Positions 26,367 to 35,075 of a DNA stretch of 47,005 bases are shown here, in pieces. Origin of the DNA: Pleurocapsaceae cyanobacterium CSU_1_1. GTDB taxonomy: Bacteria; Cyanobacteriota; Cyanobacteriia; Cyanobacteriales; Xenococcaceae. Both the position numbers and the translations under genes were made by a program. Position 1 is the first letter of the stretch, and every line of letters starts with the position of its first letter. Location: contig JAAUOU010000021.1 of the NCBI GenBank assembly GCA_012034765.1, forward strand, positions 1-47,005, in the 5' to 3' direction. The notes beneath the pieces are model-generated. The model saw only the letters and a program-made list of their open reading frames with translations, was not told the DNA's origin and searched no databases.

Positions 26367-26639
26367 GTGTTTCAATTCGCCATTAATTCCGCTAGTCTAT
26401 TCAAACCATTGCTGCTTCAACTTCGGATCGTTGGAGCTTTTTCTATTTTGAGTCTTTGTGCTTGGAGTCTGATTAGCTGCATCTTGGATGTCATCGCTCA
26501 AGCCCAAAAAATGCATCAAATCCCCTGTACTAAGTGTCGCTTTTTCACAGGAGACTACCGCCTTAAATGTACCGTAAATCCTTCGGTAGCTAATACAGAA
26601 CAGGCGATTGGCTGTGGTGACTATCGCCATCAGAATTAG
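26367..26639 (+). CDS. Conserved small membrane protein with four-cysteine tail
   Basis: 90 residues starting at GTG. One or two hydrophobic segments (about 14-43) precede a short cytoplasmic or periplasmic tail. It contains IPCTKCRFFTGDYRLKCTVN and, after a spacer, IGCGDYR. The cysteines are at 54, 57, 68 and 83 (CxxC-x10-C-x14-C). This resembles a conserved cyanobacterial hypothetical family as I remember it. The spacing suggests binding of zinc or an iron-sulphur cluster, but neither is demonstrated. Convergent with the RNase III-fold gene, 19 bp apart. Confidence 0.7.
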   Translation: MFQFAINSASLFKPLLLQLRIVGAFSILSLCAWSLISCILDVIAQAQKMHQIPCTKCRFFTGDYRLKCTVNPSVANTEQAIGCGDYRHQN

Positions 26640-26658
26640 TTGATTGGTTCAGATGCGG

Positions 26659-27624
26659 TTAAGCATCGGCTTCAGATTCACCAATTAGCTGGTAGTATTT
26701 TTCGCGACCTTCATTATATTGATTATTGGCATAATTCATCACTTTATGAATAATCCATTTCTGCGGTTTGCCGTCTTTGAGAAGTAAAGCGATCGCTTGT
26801 GCCATAATTTCATCATCATCAAGACAGTCTTGAGCAAAGTAAGTACTGGTTTGACGAAAGCTAGATTTACTGTTTTCGCTGTCAAGATGCAGATATATTT
26901 CTGTGAGTAAAGTTTTGTATGATTTGGGTTTTGTCTGTTCAGGAAACATAGCTGACCAAGCAGTATCAGATAATTTTAGGTAGTTGCTCTGACTTTCTTT
27001 GGCTGTAAGTTTTCGCGCCAAGGATTTCAAGGTGTTGGGACTTGCTAAATGAATCTGTTTATATAAATAATCAACGACAACTGCTTGAAGTAAAGTATCT
27101 CCTAAAAACTCGATATGTTTATCCGAGGGAGTATGTTCTAATTCAGGCTTAAGATAACGTTTGAGCGATGGTACGATTAGCCGTTTTTGTAACCAATTGC
27201 GCGTCTGCGAAAACCCACGATCTATAAATATTGCGCCCACTAGAGCTTTACACGCCTGTTCAAAAGGATTACTTTGCTTGACTCGCAAACGATGACGTTC
27301 TTCTTTTAGATCCAAAAATGGATAAAATTCGCCTAGCTGTAAATCGTACCAAAAATTAGTTAGTCTTTCTGATTCGGTTAACTTACTAACCAATGCCTTT
27401 TGTTTTCCTACCTGAAAGTGAGAAAAATTCCAGTAAATATAGTCAACTAAGACTAAATCAAGAATTGTCTCGCCTAAAAGTTCCAAACGCTGATTGTTAA
27501 TTTCAGGCTCATCAATTAGCTTGGCATAGGAAGAATGAATCAATGCTAGGCGAAGAGTTTGATCGTATTTAAAGTTGATGCCAATCTTATTCTCGATTTG
27601 TGACGGTTCCCAGTTATTATTCAT
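26659..27624 (-). CDS. Tandem RNase III-fold protein, catalytic acids apparently lost
   Basis: 321 residues with two RNase III-like domains and no dsRNA-binding domain. Domain 1 (about 8-150) has the signature NNQRLELLGETILDLVLVDY and the second motif FEQACKALVGAIFIDRGF. Domain 2 (about 165-250) has HIEFLGDTLLQAVVVDYLY and SYKTLLTEIYLHLD. Aligned by eye to E. coli RNase III (E38, E41, D45, D114, E117), domain 1 keeps E48 (=E41). It has Q45, E52 for D45, Q123 for D114 and K126 for E117. Domain 2 keeps E172 and D176 but has K169, Y236 and L239 at the other sites. It is probably an RNA-binding or structural relative rather than a nuclease. Real gene; activity inferred absent. Confidence 0.8.
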   Translation of the reverse strand: MNNNWEPSQIENKIGINFKYDQTLRLALIHSSYAKLIDEPEINNQRLELLGETILDLVLVDYIYWNFSHFQVGKQKALVSKLTESERLTNFWYDLQLGEFYPFLDLKEERHRLRVKQSNPFEQACKALVGAIFIDRGFSQTRNWLQKRLIVPSLKRYLKPELEHTPSDKHIEFLGDTLLQAVVVDYLYKQIHLASPNTLKSLARKLTAKESQSNYLKLSDTAWSAMFPEQTKPKSYKTLLTEIYLHLDSENSKSSFRQTSTYFAQDCLDDDEIMAQAIALLLKDGKPQKWIIHKVMNYANNQYNEGREKYYQLIGESEADA

Positions 27625-27734
27625 TACTAATGTTGAAGTGATTCCCTGTTAACAAGACTACCTAAGATATATCGGCTAATGACAAAACTATAGAATATAG
27701 ATAGATCTAATCGCATCGCTAAACTAAAAAAATC

Positions 27735-28280
27735 ATGGTTTCCCTATTCAAATGGTCGATCGCCGATTGGCATGAACTAATAGAATCAGGCGTATTAGCA
27801 GAACGTCGGGTGGAATTATTAGAAGGGGAAATTATTGAAATGAGTCCCGAAGGAGCAATGCATTCCTCGACAAATTACGCGGTAGCTGAATACTTGAGAG
27901 ATTTGTTACGAGATCGAGCAATTATCCGCGAAGCACATCCAATCACTCTCGACAACTCTGAACCCGAACCCGATATCGCTATTGTGAAATCGCCTTATAC
28001 CGAATACTTTACCCGTCATCCCTACCCACAAGACATCTATTGGCTAGTGGAAATCTCTAGCCGAACACTTAAATCGGATCTAGAAAAAAAATCCATTATT
28101 TATGCTCGTAACGGTATTTTTGAATATTGGGTAATTGATCTAGTAAACAAACAACTTGTTATACATACTCAACCAGTCAATAATGCCTACTCCCAAATCC
28201 AAACCTTAACTGCTGGAATAATTACTCCTCAAGCTTTTCCCGATCTAGCGATCGCTCTAGAGCGACTTTTGCTAATTTAA
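27735..28280 (+). CDS. Uma2-family (DUF820) endonuclease-fold protein
   Basis: 181 residues of the Uma2 family, which is strongly expanded in cyanobacteria. Signatures: WSIADWHELIESGVLAERRV, ELLEGEIIEMSPEG (PD-(D/E)xK first acids), EPEPDIAIVKSP (the catalytic ExxPDIxVV motif) and VEISSRTLKSDLEKKSIIYA. It ends with the usual FPDLAIALERLL. The fold belongs to the PD-(D/E)xK nuclease superfamily, but no cellular function is established. Intact and of normal length. Convergent with lipA 16 bp downstream. Confidence 0.92.
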   Translation: MVSLFKWSIADWHELIESGVLAERRVELLEGEIIEMSPEGAMHSSTNYAVAEYLRDLLRDRAIIREAHPITLDNSEPEPDIAIVKSPYTEYFTRHPYPQDIYWLVEISSRTLKSDLEKKSIIYARNGIFEYWVIDLVNKQLVIHTQPVNNAYSQIQTLTAGIITPQAFPDLAIALERLLLI

Positions 28281-28296
28281 ACTAATTTAAATTACT

Positions 28297-29208
28297 TTAA
28301 TCTTCTCCCGCATGATAAGAACTTCTAACCAAGGGTGCAGAACGAACATGAGCAAACCCCAAATCTTGTGCTATTTCGCCTAAACGAGTAAACTCATCGG
28401 GAGTCCAATATTTTTCTACAGGAAGATGAGCCAAAGAAGGACGCATATATTGACCGAGAGTAAGGCGATCGCATTTAATCTGCCGTAAATCCTTTAAAGT
28501 CTGAATTACCTCGGTTTCTGTCTCTCCTAACCCCAACATCAAACCAGATTTAGTAGCAATACTAGAATCTATCTCTTTAACGCAGCGTAGAACATTGAGG
28601 GAGCGATCGTATTTTGCACCTCTTCTCACAGGGTCTTGTAAGCGAGCAACAGTTTCTAAATTATGATTGTAGCAGGCAGGTTTTGCTGTTACGACCGTTG
28701 CTACTCTCTGCGACTGGCTAATAGCTGCCGATTTACCACTCCAAAAATCGGGGGTCAATACTTCAATCTGAGTCTGAGGATTTTTCTGACGTATAGCTGT
28801 CATCACCCTGACAAACCAAGCTGCACCCCCATCATCTAGATCGTCTCTGGCGACCGAGGTTAACACCACATAGCGCAAGCCTAATAGCTGAACCGCATCA
28901 GCTACCTTTTGCGGCTCATCAGGATCGAGAATCATTGGTGCATGACCCTTTTCTACCTGACAAAAAGCACAGGCGCGAGTACAGGTCTGACCCATTAATA
29001 AAAAAGTTGCAGTACCATTGCTGTAGCATTCTCCACGATTAGGGCATCTTCCTTCTTCGCAGATCGTATGAATATTTCTCTGCTTAATAATTTGCTGTAC
29101 GGTAGACAGTTGACTTGCCTTACCGATAGGTCGTTTTAACCAAGCAGGTAAAGAAGTTGCTTCCTTACGCCAATGGTTTTGAGTTGAATAATGTGCAGAG
29201 TGATTCAT
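28297..29208 (-). CDS. lipA: Lipoyl synthase
   Basis: Radical-SAM enzyme inserting two sulphurs into octanoyl groups on lipoyl domains. 303 residues. The auxiliary cluster cysteines are C50, C55 and C61 ([12 protein letters not shown]). The radical-SAM cluster cysteines are C76, C80 and C83 ([11 protein letters not shown]). Further conserved parts are [56 protein letters not shown] and LGQYMRPSL. The C-terminal RSSYHAGED holds the serine that ligates the auxiliary cluster. All ligands are present. Cyanobacteria often hold two lipA genes; whether this is LipA1 or LipA2 cannot be told here. Confidence 0.96.
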   Translation of the reverse strand: MNHSAHYSTQNHWRKEATSLPAWLKRPIGKASQLSTVQQIIKQRNIHTICEEGRCPNRGECYSNGTATFLLMGQTCTRACAFCQVEKGHAPMILDPDEPQKVADAVQLLGLRYVVLTSVARDDLDDGGAAWFVRVMTAIRQKNPQTQIEVLTPDFWSGKSAAISQSQRVATVVTAKPACYNHNLETVARLQDPVRRGAKYDRSLNVLRCVKEIDSSIATKSGLMLGLGETETEVIQTLKDLRQIKCDRLTLGQYMRPSLAHLPVEKYWTPDEFTRLGEIAQDLGFAHVRSAPLVRSSYHAGED

Positions 29209-29557
29209 AATTTCGTGACGATTGGCAATATTACTGCAATATAAATCAAGTTGATTGTAAATTAGTTACTTTTAAAGCTATTCGTTGTTAATTTTCAGCT
29301 TTGACAAAAAGCATCAACAGAGCCTTATTGAGCTACGTAATACATAAATTAAATTAAAAGAAAAACGTTTAATTAAAGCGCTTTTTGTTGTTCGGATTTA
29401 CATTGGGCGTAGATTACAAAAATAATTATTTATTAGCTGTTTTTTCCTGTTATTTTAGTAATTCAAAAGGGAACTCTAGACTTGTAACCGAAAACTAACT
29501 GTTAAAACCAGTCTAGTCGATATCAGGCATCAAGAGTTAGTCGCTTAGGAGTAAATC
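29209..29557. promoter_or_regulatory. Divergent intergenic region lipA / response regulator
   Basis: About 350 bp, AT-rich, between divergent genes; it must contain both promoters. The only clear signal is AGGAG at about 29548-29552, the ribosome binding site for the GTG start at 29558. I see no reading frame or strong hairpin. Confidence 0.4.
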
Positions 29558-30118
29558 GTGTCAACCCACAAAATTCTAGTTATTGATGACAGTAAGGTCA
29601 TTAGAATGCGAGTCAAAGATATGTTGCCAGAGGGTAATTTTGACATTATTGAAGCCAAAGATGGTCTTGAGGGATTCAATTTAATTAGAACAGAGAACCC
29701 TAATTTAATTATGCTAGACTTTCTGTTACCCAAAATGAGTGGGTGGGAAGTATATCAAGAGATCCAGAAGCAATCACAATATCGCTCAATTCCCTTGGTT
29801 TTGATGTCTGGTCGCAAGGAAGAAGTCACCGATAAAATTACCGAACCTTTTGAATATTTTTCCTTTGTCGAGAAACCTTTTGATAAAGAACAACTGATTA
29901 ATGCGATTCGCGATGCGATGATGAAGGCAAAAAAACAGCCTCAACCGCTCACCACAGCTTCGCCTCAAGCATCAGTTGGAGCTACTGCCGATATTTCTGC
30001 TTTAAATGCTGAAATTGAACGATTAAAGTCCAAAGTTTATCGTCTAGAACAAGAGTCAGAGCAGATCAAGAAACAGTTTAATCAACTTGTTACCTTTATC
30101 AAGCAAAAGCTAAGATGA
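29558..30118 (+). CDS. Single-receiver response regulator with coiled-coil tail
   Basis: 186 residues; GTG start with AGGAG a few bases upstream. Receiver domain (about 5-120): acidic pair D10/D11 (LVIDDSKVIR), phospho-acceptor D54 (LIMLDFLLPKMSGWEVYQ), switch Ser84 (LVLMSGRKEE) and Lys106 (FVEKPFD). A Gln/Pro/Ala linker follows. A heptad-like C-terminal helix (INAEIERLK-type: LNAEIERLKSKVYRLEQESE) should form a coiled coil. There is no DNA-binding domain. It therefore works through protein contacts, as in CheY-like or PatA/TaxP-type regulators. No cognate kinase is adjacent; the Hpt protein at 25390 is a possible but unproven partner. Confidence 0.88.
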   Translation: MSTHKILVIDDSKVIRMRVKDMLPEGNFDIIEAKDGLEGFNLIRTENPNLIMLDFLLPKMSGWEVYQEIQKQSQYRSIPLVLMSGRKEEVTDKITEPFEYFSFVEKPFDKEQLINAIRDAMMKAKKQPQPLTTASPQASVGATADISALNAEIERLKSKVYRLEQESEQIKKQFNQLVTFIKQKLR

Positions 30119-30263
30119 TTTTGTGTGCGATCATCCAACCAATAAATTTTTGCTTAATTTTACAAATATTTTACCAATAATTATTAGACAGCTATTTTCA
30201 CCTGCTAAAGTTGTGGATAGCAACTACTTTTTCTTGGCTACTGCGATCAATTAATTAAGCTTA

Positions 30264-30452
30264 ATGGACATGGACAATCAAGCTATCTTTGTATTTAAAA
30301 TACTGCTACTTTCTCTTGGATTATCTTTGTCAGTTAAGTATGGGGGAAGATATCTAGAGCTTCAGCCCACCACAATTACTGCTTTAACTATTGTATTAAT
30401 GCCATCTGTGGTGATTGGGTTGATCTTGGGCTGGCGCTACTGCCAGGTTTAG
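30264..30452 (+). CDS. Small two-helix membrane protein (unknown)
   Basis: 62 residues; ATG at 30264 (a second ATG six bases on is equally possible). Two hydrophobic segments are about 8-24 and 37-55, joined by KYGGRYLELQPTTIT. The end is LMPSVVIGLILGWRYCQV. The helix-loop-helix layout and polar loop look like a real small protein rather than chance. I do not recognise the family beyond 'conserved small cyanobacterial membrane protein'. It lies between the response regulator and the AI-2E exporter, on the same strand, about 115 bp ahead of the latter. Confidence 0.6.
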   Translation: MDMDNQAIFVFKILLLSLGLSLSVKYGGRYLELQPTTITALTIVLMPSVVIGLILGWRYCQV

Positions 30453-30471
30453 TTACGCTTTAAATTGAACA

Positions 30472-30499
30472 AATAAGCTGGCAACAATAAGCTGGCAAC
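30472..30499. repeat. 14-bp tandem duplication
   Basis: AATAAGCTGGCAAC is present twice head to tail (30472-30485, 30486-30499), ahead of the AI-2E exporter gene. It looks like a recent slippage duplication in the leader. Confidence 0.85.
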
Positions 30500-30567
30500 A
30501 AGGTTATTTCAGGTTAATCTATAGACCAACTTTATACCCGCTATTTTGAACCAGAGGAGTTGAAAAA

Positions 30568-31622
30568 GTGAATTTTGGTACTTGGATTGGTCTAGTTGTC
30601 TTTTTTATCTCCTTATATATATTGTGGCAAATCAAACAGCTACTGCTATTGCTCTTTACGGCGATTGTTTTAGCAACCTCTTTAAACATCTTAGTTAAAA
30701 CTTTTCAACAACGAGGCATCAAGCGAGTAAACGCTGTTTTTTTGTCAATGTTGTTACTCATCCTGGTAACCATAGGCTGTGTTTGGATTGTCATTCCACC
30801 ATTATTGACCAGTTTCAAGATTTAGGCAAACTAGTTCCTCAAGGGATCGAAAAATTAAATATCTGGATTGATTTACTCTCAGAGCGTCTCGATCCTCGCA
30901 TAATTACGCTATTGCCAGACACCGAAGAATTAAATCAACAGATACAGCCTTTAATCAAACAATTCTTAGGCGGTGGCTTAACAATTTTCTACAACTCCTT
31001 GGGAGTTTTGCTGGGTATTTTGCTCCTGTTGGCGATCACTTTGATGTTACTTGCCGATCCTGTTACTTATCAACAGGGTTTTAAGCGTTTATTTCCTGCT
31101 TTTTATCGTCGCCGAGTTGAAGAGATTTTGGATTTATGTGCCAAGGGTTTAGAAGGGTGGCTAGTAGGAATCTTATTTAACATGGTGGTGATTGCTTTTT
31201 TAAGCTTTATTGTCCTTTTGGTGCTGGGTATTCCCCTCGCTCTATCTCAAGCAATGCTCGCGGGAGTAATGACCTTTATTCCTAATCTGGGCCCAACCTT
31301 GAGCGTAATTTCGCCCATGGCGATCGCTCTGATTGAAGCTCCCTGGAAATCTCTAGCTGTACTGGTTTTTTATATAATTATTCAACAGATTGAAAGTAAT
31401 GTTTTGACTCCGATTGTGATGGCGCAACAGGTTGCTTTGCTTCCTGCTGTCACCTTGCTGTCTCAAATATTTTTCGCCACTTTCTTTGGTTTTCTCGGTC
31501 TATTTCTTTCTCTACCCTTAACAGTGGTGGCTCAGATTTGGTTTAAAGAAGTAATTATTAAAGATGTTTTAGATCAATGGAATTCTTCTTTGATCGGAAA
31601 ACCACACTTGGAAAAAAAGTAG
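30568..31622 (+). CDS. AI-2E family (PerM/YhhT-like) membrane transporter, frameshifted
   Basis: Eight-helix transporter superfamily that includes AI-2 exporters and Na+/H+ antiporters. It starts at GTG 30568 with AGAGGAG upstream. The first frame gives IKQLLLLLFTAIVLATSLNI and stops at 30825. The second frame continues as DQFQDLGKLVPQGIEKLNIW and has the family core NMVVIAFLSFIVLLVLGIPL, MTFIPNLGPTLSVISPMAIAL and IIQQIESNVLTPIVMAQQV. One added base near 30801-30807 joins PPLL to DQFQ, giving about 351 residues, the usual length. As written the first two helices are separated from the rest. Substrate unknown in cyanobacteria. Confidence 0.82.
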
Positions 31623-31664
31623 TGATCAAAGAAGCAGCTAGATTAGAAGAAGAATAACGAAGTG

Positions 31665-31699
31665 TCCTAAAGGACGACACGCAGTTAGTCCTTTAGGGC
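31665..31699. repeat. Inverted-repeat copy of the TCCTTTAGG element
   Basis: CCTAAAGGAC (31666-31675) and GTCCTTTAGG (31688-31697) form a perfect 10-bp stem with a 12-nt loop, between the transporter stop and the DUF39 gene. Here the element is present as two facing half-copies. It may also act as a transcript-end hairpin. Confidence 0.65.
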
Positions 31700-31721
31700 A
31701 AATAATCAGTATTTAATATAT

Positions 31722-32924
31722 ATGCGCACGATCGCTGAAATTAATCAAAAAATTAGTCGTGGTCAAGCCGTCGTCTGGACAGTAGCAGAAGTTAAGGCAA
31801 AATCTCAGCTTGGCATCAGCAAAATATTTGAACAGGTTGATGTAGTGACGACAGGAACATTTGAGCCAATGGAGTCCACAGGAGCAATTATCAACCTGGG
31901 ACATACCGATCCGCCAATCAAAATTCGTCAATGTTGGCTGGATGGGATTGCTGCCTATGCTGCTTTTGGGGCAGTAGATCTCTATTTGGGAGCAACCGCT
32001 ACAGCGGATTACAATCTTCAAGAAAGCGATCCTAATTTGCGAGAGGGTGTCGGTGGCGAAAAAGGTGGTGGTCATGTGATCGAAGACTTAATTGCGGGAA
32101 GAGCAGTGCAGCTTAAAGCAATTGGGCAAAAAACCGATTGTTATCCCAGGGCAATGTGGGAAAACGCCATCACGAAGGATAATATCAATCAATTTTATTT
32201 ATTTAACCCGCGCAATCTCTATCAAAACTTTATTGTGGGCGTAAATGGCGGCGATCGCACTTTATATACTTATTTAGGAGCATTACAGCCGAGATTGGGC
32301 AATGCTGTCTACTCGAATCCTGGAGCAATTTCTCCCCTACTTAACGATCCAGACTTAACTTCTGTGGGCATTGGCAGCAAAATATTTTTGGGTGGTGGGA
32401 TCGGTTATATTGCTTGGGAAGGGACACAACATTTTCCTCTGCAAAAACGCTTACCCAATCATACTCCCATTGGCCCTGCTGCCACGGTTGCTCTCATTGG
32501 TGATGCTAAACAAATGAGTGCTGACTGGGTGAGGGGCTGCTATTTCAAAAATTATGGTCCTTCAATCATGCTGGGAGTAGGAGTCGCCTTACCTGTGACT
32601 AGTGAAAAAGTAATTCACAACTGCTCTGTAATAGACCGAGACATTGTTGCTCCTGTAATTGATTTTTCAATTCCTCGCCGAGTCCGCCCCACCTTCGGTC
32701 TGGTGAGCTATGAACAGCTCCAAAAAGGACATATGAGCATCGATGGAAGATCGGTTAAGGTTGCGCCTCTAGCTAGTAAATATCGTTCTCTAAAGGTGGC
32801 TCAAGAATTAAAGGAATGGATCGAGGCAGGTAAATTTACCTTAACCGAACCAGTTGCACCTCTGCCGAGCGATCGCACTTTTATGCCTCAAGACAGCAGC
32901 AGATCGATTATTTCCTTAGAATAA
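31722..32924 (+). CDS. DUF39 homocysteine biosynthesis family protein
   Basis: 400 residues matching the DUF39 family, which in methanogens and sulphate reducers is linked to making homocysteine from aspartate semialdehyde and sulphide. Recognisable parts: RTIAEINQKISRGQAVVWTV, VVTTGTFEPMESTGAIINLG, AYAAFGAVDLYLGATATADY, REGVGGEKGGGHVIEDLIAG, KIFLGGGIGYIAWEGTQHFP and SADWVRGCYFKNYGPSIMLG. Archaeal members often carry a C-terminal CBS or ferredoxin domain; this one has neither. Cyanobacterial homologues exist, but their role is not established. Intact single frame. Confidence 0.88.
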   Translation: MRTIAEINQKISRGQAVVWTVAEVKAKSQLGISKIFEQVDVVTTGTFEPMESTGAIINLGHTDPPIKIRQCWLDGIAAYAAFGAVDLYLGATATADYNLQESDPNLREGVGGEKGGGHVIEDLIAGRAVQLKAIGQKTDCYPRAMWENAITKDNINQFYLFNPRNLYQNFIVGVNGGDRTLYTYLGALQPRLGNAVYSNPGAISPLLNDPDLTSVGIGSKIFLGGGIGYIAWEGTQHFPLQKRLPNHTPIGPAATVALIGDAKQMSADWVRGCYFKNYGPSIMLGVGVALPVTSEKVIHNCSVIDRDIVAPVIDFSIPRRVRPTFGLVSYEQLQKGHMSIDGRSVKVAPLASKYRSLKVAQELKEWIEAGKFTLTEPVAPLPSDRTFMPQDSSRSIISLE

Positions 32925-32936
32925 TGATCGGGCGAT

Positions 32937-33695
32937 TTAAACCAATGATAGTTCAATAGTTTCCCCAGACTGAGGATCAATCGCTTTAGTCGAAAGGTTG
33001 TTTTGCTCTAATAGGCGGTTAAACTCTTCTACTGAACCCTCTGCTTTGAGAATCGAGGTAATTACGCCTTTAAAATCAATGTCTCCTCCCGCCGCCGTAG
33101 CTAATATTACCTGCGGATTTAACTGCTTGCAGACTTGTAGTGCTGTTTGCTGTCCTTTAATTACTGCCCCCAGTAAAGGCAATTTAAGATTGATAATCGG
33201 CGTGATGATCACATCAATTGGCGCAGCTTCCTCTAGGGAGTCAGAATGATATCCATGGGGTTCGTAGTAGATGTTTTTGCCAGACTCTAACCCTGTAATG
33301 ATATAGCCGTTTTCGACTAGAGTAGGACCCACGGGCGAACCTGGAACAGCCTTAATTTTTACCTGTCCTAATTGATAAGTTTTTTGATGCTCCAGGGCAG
33401 TTATGTTTATATACCCTAGTTCTTTTACTACTTTGGCAGCATTGGGGGACGCTACCACGGGAATACTCTTATCCAACTCTTTTAAAGTGGGAGGATGTGC
33501 GTGATCTTCCAACCCCTGAGAAAGCAGAATCAAATCAATATTTTCAGGGATTGGCTGAGAGTTATTTTTGCTACCTTCAAAGAGCCAAGCCTGATTGCAA
33601 AAGGTTAACTTGCCGATTAACCAAGGATCGATCAGAATTCTCATGCGATCTATTTCTATCAGCCAAGAATTGCTATCAAAATAAGTAAGATTCAT
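32937..33695 (-). CDS. MBL-fold (metallo-beta-lactamase-like) hydrolase with altered metal motif
   Basis: 252 residues of the UlaG-like branch of the MBL fold. The opening NLTYFDSNSWLIEIDRMRIL, then IDPWL, is typical. The usual metal motif HxHxDH is replaced by Q60-G-L62-E-D64-H65 in LILLSQGLEDHAHPPTL. The first two His are lost while Asp64 and His65 stay, and an extra His67 follows. I recall this LLSQGLxDH form in other cyanobacterial members, so it is probably a conserved variant that holds one metal or works differently. Further parts: KIKAVPGSPVGPT, NIYYEPHGYHSD and VILATAAGGDIDF. Function unknown. Convergent with the DUF39 gene, 12 bp away. Confidence 0.8.
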   Translation of the reverse strand: MNLTYFDSNSWLIEIDRMRILIDPWLIGKLTFCNQAWLFEGSKNNSQPIPENIDLILLSQGLEDHAHPPTLKELDKSIPVVASPNAAKVVKELGYINITALEHQKTYQLGQVKIKAVPGSPVGPTLVENGYIITGLESGKNIYYEPHGYHSDSLEEAAPIDVIITPIINLKLPLLGAVIKGQQTALQVCKQLNPQVILATAAGGDIDFKGVITSILKAEGSVEEFNRLLEQNNLSTKAIDPQSGETIELSLV

Positions 33696-33746
33696 AATGA
33701 TTGTTTACTATACGTCTTACCTACATTGTAAATATTTGTTAAATAA

Positions 33747-34901
33747 TTAGCTCGACTTAAATTTTAAAATTCGCCGCTCATAAGCAATAGACGAGTCTAA
33801 ACTAGACATGTTTCTTACTTTTTGCCCTTTTTCCATAATTGCGATCGTAATTATGGCAATAATAGTCCCAGGAATAACTCCAAGCATCATAATCTTGACA
33901 TACAAAGGCAAAATGGGATGGGGAGGATTTGCTGAATTCAAGATTAGATAGGCGGTATAAGCTACATAGTAAAACAAAAATAATATCCCTTCCCAGCGCT
34001 CAATCCGTTTTCCAGAATAGAAAATGGGGAGACAGGAAAATGCCACGGCGATCATCACTGGCAGATCAAAATTAATCACGCTCTGACTAACATTGATGCC
34101 GTTGGGTGCTATTATGCCTGATATACCCAACACCGCCAAAATATTAAAAATATTGCTGCCTAAGACATTACCGACGGCGATATCTGTTTCACCACGGTAG
34201 CTAGCGATTACTGAAGTAAATAATTCTGGTAATGATGTACCCACAGCAACAATAGTTAAACCAACTATCAGTTCACTTACCTGGAAATATTGGGCAATTG
34301 TGATTGCTGAATCTACCAGCCAGCGAGAACCCAACACTAGTAGAACCAACCCTCCAATAATATATGCCGTATTCTTAACCCAAGCTATCGGCGTAACTGG
34401 TTCAGATAAACTGTATTCTTGCGCAAACTCATCTTCTTCTACACCTTGTTTACTGCTTTGATAGATTAAAGACAAGGTATATGTTATTGCACCAATAAAC
34501 AAAATAATACTATCTACTTTGCCGAGTTGACCATCCAAAGAAAACATCAACAACAGCAGTGATACGCCGATCATAATCGGTACATCAGAGCGAATCATTT
34601 GTTTGGATACAGCTAGAGGAGCGATCAACGAAGATAAACCCAAGATCAGTAAAACATTACAAATATTACTACCTACTACATTGCCGATCGCAATATTAGC
34701 CCCCTGTGGGGATAACGCTGAGATCACGCTGACGGTCATTTCTGGAGCGCTGGTGCCGTAGGCTACTACCGTTAAGCCAATAATTAGAGGAGGTATCCGC
34801 AGCATTGCTGCAAGTCTAGAAGAACCTTTAACGAGGAACTCTGCCCCTACTACAAGTAGCACTAATCCTGCCACTAGAATTAAGAAGGTAATAGGACTCA
34901 T
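33747..34901 (-). CDS. CaCA-family sodium/calcium antiporter
   Basis: 384 residues, about ten helices in two homologous halves, as in YrbG/CaxA-type exchangers. The alpha-1 repeat is VVAYGTSAPEMTVSVISALS with IAIGNVVGSNICNVLLILGL. The alpha-2 repeat is IVAVGTSLPELFTSVIASYR with IAVGNVLGSNIFNILAVLGI. The two acidic residues (SAPEM, SLPEL) that bind Ca2+ are present. A short acidic cytoplasmic loop (GVEEDEFAQEYSLSEP) separates the halves. It exports Ca2+ in exchange for Na+ or H+ at the plasma membrane. Intact; monocistronic. Confidence 0.93.
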   Translation of the reverse strand: MSPITFLILVAGLVLLVVGAEFLVKGSSRLAAMLRIPPLIIGLTVVAYGTSAPEMTVSVISALSPQGANIAIGNVVGSNICNVLLILGLSSLIAPLAVSKQMIRSDVPIMIGVSLLLLMFSLDGQLGKVDSIILFIGAITYTLSLIYQSSKQGVEEDEFAQEYSLSEPVTPIAWVKNTAYIIGGLVLLVLGSRWLVDSAITIAQYFQVSELIVGLTIVAVGTSLPELFTSVIASYRGETDIAVGNVLGSNIFNILAVLGISGIIAPNGINVSQSVINFDLPVMIAVAFSCLPIFYSGKRIERWEGILFLFYYVAYTAYLILNSANPPHPILPLYVKIMMLGVIPGTIIAIITIAIMEKGQKVRNMSSLDSSIAYERRILKFKSS

Positions 34902-35075
34902 AAAAAATCTATAAATGAAAAGTCTATTCTATGTATTGATAAGATTAGAACCAATTTTAATAATTAATTACAATTAACTCATATTTTTTAACTGCAAATA
35001 AAAATAATTAAGTAATGTAAATTAAAAATTTAAATTAAGTTGACAAGTATAATTGTTTATCAATCATTGTAGCAA

